Below are positions 61,801 to 64,000 of a stretch of DNA of 64,000 bases, piece by piece (position 1 is the stretch's first letter; the number at the start of each line of letters is the position of its first letter). The notes below the pieces were generated by a model that did not search any database, was not told the origin of the DNA, and saw nothing but the letters and a program-made list of their open reading frames with translations. Made by a program: the position numbers and the translations under genes. This DNA is from Astropecten irregularis (Eukaryota > Echinodermata > Asteroidea > Paxillosida > Astropectinidae): positions 2,728,001 through 2,792,000 of the forward strand of contig OZ020259.1 in assembly GCA_963971285.1 (NCBI GenBank), given 5' to 3'.

Positions 61801-63506
61801 GAAATGAAATGTTGACCAATCAGAAGACTTATCAACGATTGATAAGCTGGGATTAAAACAATACAGTTGAACACAAAACTTAACAGTTTCTTAATAACCT
61901 TAATTGTGGATAAAGATAGAAGAACAGGATTTATAGGCCTATGATAACTGTAAGATAGAACTACGATATGAACTCACCAGGTTGTTGGTCAGGAACTGTA
62001 CAACGGACACCAACACTGTATTGATAACCATAGTAACCATACGTAAACCATCCTTGATAATCACATTGTTCAATGCTCGATTCATCACCATCACATTTAA
62101 TGTCTGAGAGAAGTACCGATTGTGATCCTAGACCAAAATTAGTAGTATTTGTCCAGGTATCCGTTGCAGAAGGAAAGCCAAGCTGTCTGCAAATGACGTT
62201 GCCCTCTCGTATGGTCCAATCACGTCCGCCGTACTGACTCACTCCGATTGTACCCCAGGTGCATCGGTAGTACAATTCTACTCTGCCTTCAAAAGGGTTG
62301 GCTCCGTCAGCAAGACGTACTAAAACTATAAAACACACAATAATGGTTCATTTGCAGTGTTCCACCTTTTGATAAATAATGAACCACACAACTTGACAGA
62401 TTTTCCTTCAAGTTGTAAGTTTTCTTTGTTTTGCATGTGTTGTCTGAAGTTGATGATTTTCTAAGTTCCTCACATGGAAATACATACAATCATTGAGTTT
62501 ATGTATTATTTATCTGCCTGTATATATGTATTTCTCATTTGTTTTATTGATGGACCGTAATCAACGGGGTTTACTCACCAGGTGACGGAGTGTTATCACA
62601 TATCACACTGACACCACTGCCATACCCACAGGTATGAACTTCTATATGTTGGCACTGGTCGATGCTCGACTCGTTGCCATAGCACTCGTTAATCTCAAGC
62701 AGAATTGGCCCGGATCGTTTACCAAAGTAAGAAAAGTATTGGAACGATTGAGAAGCAGAGGGGTAACCCAGCTGTCGGCAGATTACGTTGGCCTCCTTGA
62801 TCGTCCAACCGTTGCCCCCGGCACATACTTTGCCCCAGACGCCGTTGTAGTTAACCTCAACTATTCCTTCATTAGGAGAATTCCCATTTACAAGACGAAC
62901 TGAAACTTCAAGACATAATGATGATAAAAATTATAATGATAAAAGAATGAATCAGTCCGATATTTCGGAGGTCACAGGCTCAAATTCCACTTCGGTTAGA
63001 CACCTTATTTTCAAGCAGAAAGAATCATCATGAGGCGTAATACAAAATGAGTAATAATTACCATGATGAAATTGGTATAATTTATAATAATATAATACTA
63101 CTAATAACAAAACAACAGCATAATACATGCAGTATTAAACATGTTTTGTTCCTTTTTCACATTTCACAAATACCTTTTGATGGAGGCATGAAATCACGTT
63201 CTTCATCACACGTTACTCCAGCATCCCCACTGTGGTCACAGCTGTGATTGAACCATCCACTGTGATCACATTGATCAATACTTGATTCATTACCGATGCA
63301 TCCAACATTGCTCAAGAGTACTGGTCCTGATCCTTGACCAAAGTGAGCATTGGTCCAGGCCTGGGATGCTGAAGGGTAGCCCAGCTGTCGACAGATGACG
63401 TTGGCATCTTCAATGCTCCAGCCATCATCACAGACTGTACCCCATTGGTTCTGGTAGTACACCTCTACCGTTCCTTCATACAGGTTGCTACCGTTCACAA
63501 GACGTA
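46626..63506 (-). CDS. adhesion GPCR with SRCR, HYR and HormR domains (23 exons, 5' end outside)
   Basis: Minus-strand gene; 23 exons join in consistent phase to 1855 residues. From the N-terminal side: eight SRCR domains (about residues 1-902), three HYR domains (903-1159), HormR (about 1160-1240), GAIN domain with GPS (to about 1539), seven membrane helices (about 1555-1815) and a 40-residue tail. GPS carries CVFWD, W, GC, CHCSHATNFAILV; helix 3 MMWMAVEA, helix 4 AWGSPV, ECL2 Cys in YYCFL, and helix 6 LLGLTWVFGF are class B2 marks. SRCR domains are extracellular binding modules, HYR is an immunoglobulin-like fold linked to adhesion, and HormR-GAIN is the usual aGPCR stalk. All SRCR and HYR exons are phase 1-1. 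More SRCR exons and the signal peptide probably lie beyond 64000. Ligand and G-protein coupling are unknown. Confidence 0.92.
46875..47115. mobile_element. fold-back element, family A, copy in GPCR intron
   Basis: GGGGCCAATTTCATAAAAC ... CATGAAATTGGCCCC, full length, in the last intron of the adhesion GPCR gene, 33 bp from the splice acceptor of the last exon. Confidence 0.75.
47155..47512. mobile_element. MITE family B2, inverse copy
   Basis: Inverse copy with GGATTGGTAACATAACCAAA at the left and the complement of the AGCTCAATCGGACATTTGAG segment further right. It sits in the last GPCR intron. Confidence 0.65.
47610..47785. repeat. degenerate CGAGTAC repeat next to a GPCR exon
   Basis: Words GAGTAC / GAGTCC recur about a dozen times (GGCCGAGTACCAAAGTCCGA and similar), ending close to the donor at 47794 of the helix 5-7 exon. 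Simple degenerate repeat. Confidence 0.65.
47795..48065 (-). CDS. aGPCR exon: helices 5, 6 and start of 7
   Basis: Acceptor TTATTTGTCCAG, donor CTG/GTGAGT. CFLRPDLVLYIGLLVPIG (ECL2 and helix 5), RLQNAVGISALLGLTWVFGF (helix 6), FQLIFCLANSLL (helix 7). Confidence 0.95.
48236..48302 (-). CDS. aGPCR exon: helix 4
   Basis: 67-nt exon, acceptor TTTATTTTCAG, donor CTA/GTAAGT. SPVFVLIITLAAASGHYNNE joins the Trp-Gly of the previous exon to the ECL2 cysteine of the next. Phases agree on both sides. Confidence 0.9.
48396..48561 (-). CDS. aGPCR exon: helix 3
   Basis: Acceptor TTTCCATTCAAG, donor GGG/GTAAGG. CVFVAALLHYLTLTTMMWMA then VEARNMYVS, with the conserved helix 3 cysteine, ending SLIAWG. Confidence 0.92.
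48600..48940. mobile_element. MITE family B2, copy in GPCR intron
   Basis: GAGCTCAATCGGACATCTGA, TTTCTGGATAAATACACCAT and TGGGTATGTTACCAATCCTG in family order. It fills most of the intron between the TM2 and TM3 exons. Confidence 0.7.
48995..49094 (-). CDS. aGPCR exon: ICL1 and helix 2
   Basis: Acceptor CACATTAACAG, donor AAGG/GTAGGT. KLRVGRSRQIFISFCISLLM and VFLAGVDNAR. Confidence 0.9.
49213..49363. mobile_element. fold-back element, family I, copy 2
   Basis: GGTCGATTTCACCAAACTCA at the left, GATCGATCGTGGGGCTTCGT and GAAATTGACCCC at the right. Confidence 0.75.
49634..49767 (-). CDS. aGPCR exon: stalk and helix 1
   Basis: Acceptor TGAATTCATAG, donor TCAG/GTAAGA. DVTGQEPKSTLPPHIRKALD leads into helix 1 (CVLSIISLTILLAVYLAIR). 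Confidence 0.9.
49913..50089 (-). CDS. aGPCR exon: GPS motif
   Basis: 59 codons, phase 0 to 0. CVFWDFDLNDQGGDWSTMGC and CHCSHATNFAILV. All four GPS cysteines and both tryptophans are present. At the cleavage position the usual H-L/T-S is H-A-T, so the His and the Thr nucleophile are kept but Leu is Ala. The following TNFAILVDVTG would be the tethered agonist. Confidence 0.95.
50298..50488 (-). CDS. aGPCR exon: GAIN domain part
   Basis: Acceptor TGACTCGTAG, donor ATG/GTAACA. APLRASFIVYADDTLFQSEM, then VELVNLTEPVVIQFM, the typical GAIN strand before the GPS. Confidence 0.9.
50873..51266 (-). CDS. aGPCR exon: GAIN domain
   Basis: 394 nt, acceptor TTTTCTCTTTAG, donor GATG/GTAAGT. Starts VTELVIETVNNVITSRPTDA and includes RQGGQVSIRQDTIHVEAV and ASIRLPANIVDLLQ (common GAIN wording, I.LP). 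Confidence 0.9.
51636..51665 (+). ncRNA. hammerhead-ribozyme-like core, copy 2
   Basis: CTGATGA, then stem II GACTAG / CTAGTC around AGCAGG, then GAAA. The downstream CGTTGAGACCTTACGAG and GTGCGAACGAAATAG match the flank of the 7415-7444 copy, showing one repeat family. It lies in a GPCR intron, opposite in strand to that gene. Confidence 0.45.
51895..52035 (-). CDS. aGPCR exon: GAIN helical subdomain
   Basis: 47 codons, phase 0 to 0: VEVTQGNVVEVAEFLANQTS and VVSDVLMNIVNAGTGDIE. The pattern of a GAIN A helical region. Confidence 0.85.
52118..52440. mobile_element. MITE family B2, inverse copy in GPCR intron
   Basis: GGTTGGTAACATACCCAAAC, GTGTATTTATCCAGAAA and GACTCAGATTGAGCT in inverse order to the 31446 copy. 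Confidence 0.65.
52771..52901 (-). CDS. aGPCR exon: HormR C-terminal half
   Basis: Acceptor TGTTTTATAG, donor GAG/GTAAGT. ALRNCSIAEAPAYFQWEDQY then ESC-type PQSCGSTRNE, completing the HormR fold and starting the GAIN helices (LEEVQE). Confidence 0.85.
52902..54959. other. 2-kb GPCR intron with large fold-back
   Basis: Holds a 34-bp tandem duplication (53141-53207, around AAATAAGTTGCACTT) and a large fold-back, 53928-54845, with ends CAGGGTTGTTGATTT / GATTAATCAAACAACCCTG. Otherwise AT-rich. Confidence 0.55.
53928..54845. mobile_element. fold-back element of about 0.9 kb, CAGGGTTGTT ends
   Basis: CAGGGTTGTTGATTTTATTT on the left and its complement near GATTAATCAAACAACCCTG on the right; AATCAGATTTATTTGATTTA / TAAATCGCGATT inside. 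No transposase frame. Confidence 0.65.
54960..55064 (-). CDS. aGPCR exon: HormR N-terminal half
   Basis: 105 nt, acceptor TTGATTCCTAG, donor AATG/GTAATA, phase 1 to 1. FCPADTSTEGLTWLTTVAGS, then VERCSLMTQN: the C-P...G-L-T-W...T..G pattern of HormR domains. No ATG and short, but both junctions fit. Confidence 0.85.
55774..56007 (-). CDS. aGPCR exon: HYR domain 3
   Basis: 234 nt, phase 1 to 1. VGIVCPANITASASPGSTGT and SVNWLQPVLTGWDGP follow the HYR pattern (CP.ni....G...V.W..P), ending CSFFVTVKG. Confidence 0.88.
56126..56392 (-). CDS. aGPCR exon: HYR domain 2
   Basis: 267 nt, phase 1 to 1. DDEPPVIRGCPDDVTLPIKS, IITDNSGPPDVTFSC, then TKVTYRAADTSGNENGCEFL, a textbook HYR ending. The donor (CAG/GTTCGT) is weaker than the others. 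Confidence 0.92.
56660..56929 (-). CDS. aGPCR exon: HYR domain 1
   Basis: 270 nt, phase 1 to 1. IKSPNITCPASLTIPTDTHQ and RDADSVSDNAGTVTVTIDL, ending TATCDMYITVR. More diverged than HYR 2. Confidence 0.85.
57135..57473 (-). CDS. aGPCR exon: SRCR domain next to HYR
   Basis: 339 nt, phase 1 to 1. [58 protein letters not shown], and GDVGVTC. Six group A cysteines plus one extra (KCFWG). Confidence 0.95.
57946..58284 (-). CDS. aGPCR exon: SRCR domain (YQDQWG type)
   Basis: 339 nt, phase 1 to 1. [59 protein letters not shown] and GDAGVTC. Standard six-cysteine group A domain, nearly identical in DNA to the 63174 exon over its C-terminal two thirds. Confidence 0.96.
58645..58983 (-). CDS. aGPCR exon: SRCR domain (extra Cys)
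   Basis: 339 nt, phase 1 to 1. [54 protein letters not shown] and DAGVTC. Seven cysteines; the extra one is two residues before the WGTVC motif. Confidence 0.95.
59101..59279. mobile_element. TTAA MITE, family B, half copy in GPCR intron
   Basis: Carries TTTCTGGATAAATACATTAT and ends ACCAAAGTATGCATCATAG, TACCTTTAA. Only the right half is present. Confidence 0.6.
59546..59893 (-). CDS. aGPCR exon: diverged SRCR domain lacking C2-C7 pair
   Basis: 348 nt, phase 1 to 1. [39 protein letters not shown], a Tyr/Phe-rich insertion (WYYFDYYLFFNYYSTLL), then LACNGDESNIGQCD and PAVTC. WGSIA replaces WGTVC and the C7 position is also lost. Confidence 0.9.
59990..60105 (+). mobile_element. tRNA-like sequence inside near-perfect inverted arms
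   Basis: Left arm AAGTGAACAAAGAAAAA, then ATGACTGG. The right arm CCAGTTAATTTTTCTTTG, TTCACTT is its near-complete complement over about 24 bp. Between them lie box A TGGCTCAGTTGG (60016), a long anticodon-like hairpin CCGGTACCATACGGTATTCC, and a slightly changed box B (GGTTCGAATGCC, 60065). The arms extend what would be the acceptor stem. In a GPCR intron, opposite strand to that gene. Confidence 0.7.
60590..60700. repeat. poly-C / poly-A / poly-C low-complexity tract
   Basis: GGGGGACATGTCCCCC palindrome running into 18 C, then an A-rich stretch, then about 20 C. Part of a larger fold-back-like insertion ending near CTACGCCACTG. Open frames across it are spurious. Confidence 0.8.
60881..61030. 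mobile_element. fold-back element, family I, copy 3
   Basis: GGTCGATTTCACGAAGCCCT and TCGATCGTAACCCGAGTTAC on the left; GTTACGATGCGTTTGGTGAA, ATCAACCCC on the right. Confidence 0.75.
61201..61539 (-). CDS. aGPCR exon: SRCR domain (YQNQWG type)
   Basis: 339 nt, phase 1 to 1. [60 protein letters not shown] and DVGVTC. Six cysteines. Close to the 57946 and 63174 exons. Confidence 0.95.
61978..62325 (-). CDS. aGPCR exon: SRCR domain lacking C2-C7 pair
   Basis: 348 nt, phase 1 to 1. [69 protein letters not shown] and SVGVRC. WGTIG lacks C2, and the C7 region is Tyr/Gly-rich without Cys. Confidence 0.93.
62579..62899 (-). CDS. aGPCR exon: SRCR domain (short, no ATG)
   Basis: 321 nt, phase 1 to 1, acceptor GAAGTTTCAG, donor CCTG/[71 protein letters not shown]. 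Six cysteines. This exon contains no early ATG and is missed by simple frame searches. Confidence 0.92.
63174..63506 (-). CDS. aGPCR exon: SRCR domain, most 5' in window
   Basis: 333 nt, phase 1 to 1. [60 protein letters not shown] and GDAGVTC. Six cysteines. Because it starts in phase 1, at least one more exon exists beyond 63506. Confidence 0.96.
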
Positions 63507-64000
63507 CTAAAAACAAGACAGTGACGTATTTGTACAAATAAATTCTCAAGTGTCAACGGTACGACCAACGGACAAAATAATAGATGTCCGGCATACAGGG
63601 AAAAGAAAACAGCTAAAAAGAATAGCAACTTGCACAGTTGCCTTGAAATAGAATCAGTTACCAATAATAATAGGTTTGGCATAAACCAATGAGTAAGTTC
63701 AGTATGATAAAGATTCCAGTCTTATGTACTTTTGTTTATTTAGCGTACCAGACACTTAATGTCCCATAAAAACAACTGTACGCATTAATTTTCAAAACTA
63801 CAACAAACACATGAGTGATGAGTATAGACCGGACGCCCTAAGCAAGTGCTAATATTGCGCCCCTACTTCCAACTTCTGATGCCAATGACAAAAGAAAATC
63901 AGACAATTTGAAATGTTAATCTTTCTTTCATTCTTCAAACTTCATCGGATTATATTTCCAACAACTTCAACTGAACAGCTCAGTCCCTTTGTGTTTGCCT
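63507..64000. other. GPCR intron, nothing recognised
   Basis: AT-rich, no SRCR-like exon on the minus strand up to the window edge. Confidence 0.6.

Overview
This is a eukaryotic genomic window with intron-split genes, GT-AG splice sites, long AT-rich introns and very many short fold-back repeats. The gene content suggests an invertebrate deuterostome, most likely an echinoderm (possibly a sea star). The reasons are a RIM-type active-zone gene with a vertebrate-like domain order, an adhesion GPCR whose ectodomain is built of SRCR and HYR modules, and tRNA-derived SINEs and fold-back elements of the kind common in such genomes. The species cannot be fixed from the sequence alone.

Layout. (1) Positions 1-27108, plus strand: the 3' part of a RIM (regulating synaptic membrane exocytosis) gene. 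I assembled 16 exons by hand. All junction phases agree and give an open frame of 1198 codons including the stop. Order: PDZ, C2A, a long Ser/Arg/Asp-rich linker with an RxxPxxP motif, and C2B. The N-terminal zinc-finger half lies upstream of the window. Two consecutive linker exons (7653-7727 and 10824-10970) are diverged copies of one another. (2) 27109-39250: intergenic or 3' UTR DNA with dispersed repeats, a 43-bp tandem array (35541-35971) and AT-rich sequence. (3) 39520-43787, plus strand: a complete six-exon gene (889 aa) for an unrecognised protein kinase-like protein. It has a disordered N-terminus, about 28 tandem copies of a 7-residue repeat coded by a 21-bp minisatellite, and a C-terminal kinase domain with HSD and DLG in place of HRD and DFG. 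(4) 46626-63506, minus strand: 23 exons (1855 aa, open at the 5' end) of an adhesion GPCR with at least eight SRCR domains, three HYR domains, HormR, GAIN/GPS and seven membrane helices. It runs off the window at 64000. Genes 3 and 4 converge tail to tail; genes 1 and 3 are head to tail.

The three genes show no common pathway. RIM organises presynaptic vesicle release sites. The GPCR looks like a recognition or adhesion receptor. The kinase-like protein has no assignable role. Between and inside the genes there are at least a dozen families of fold-back (MITE-like) elements, several sharing the same outer end near GGGGCCAATTTCA. There are also tRNA-derived elements, some sitting inside long inverted repeats, and several sequences with a hammerhead-ribozyme-like core. 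Exon limits are manual calls from splice motifs, phase and family similarity remembered without a database search.
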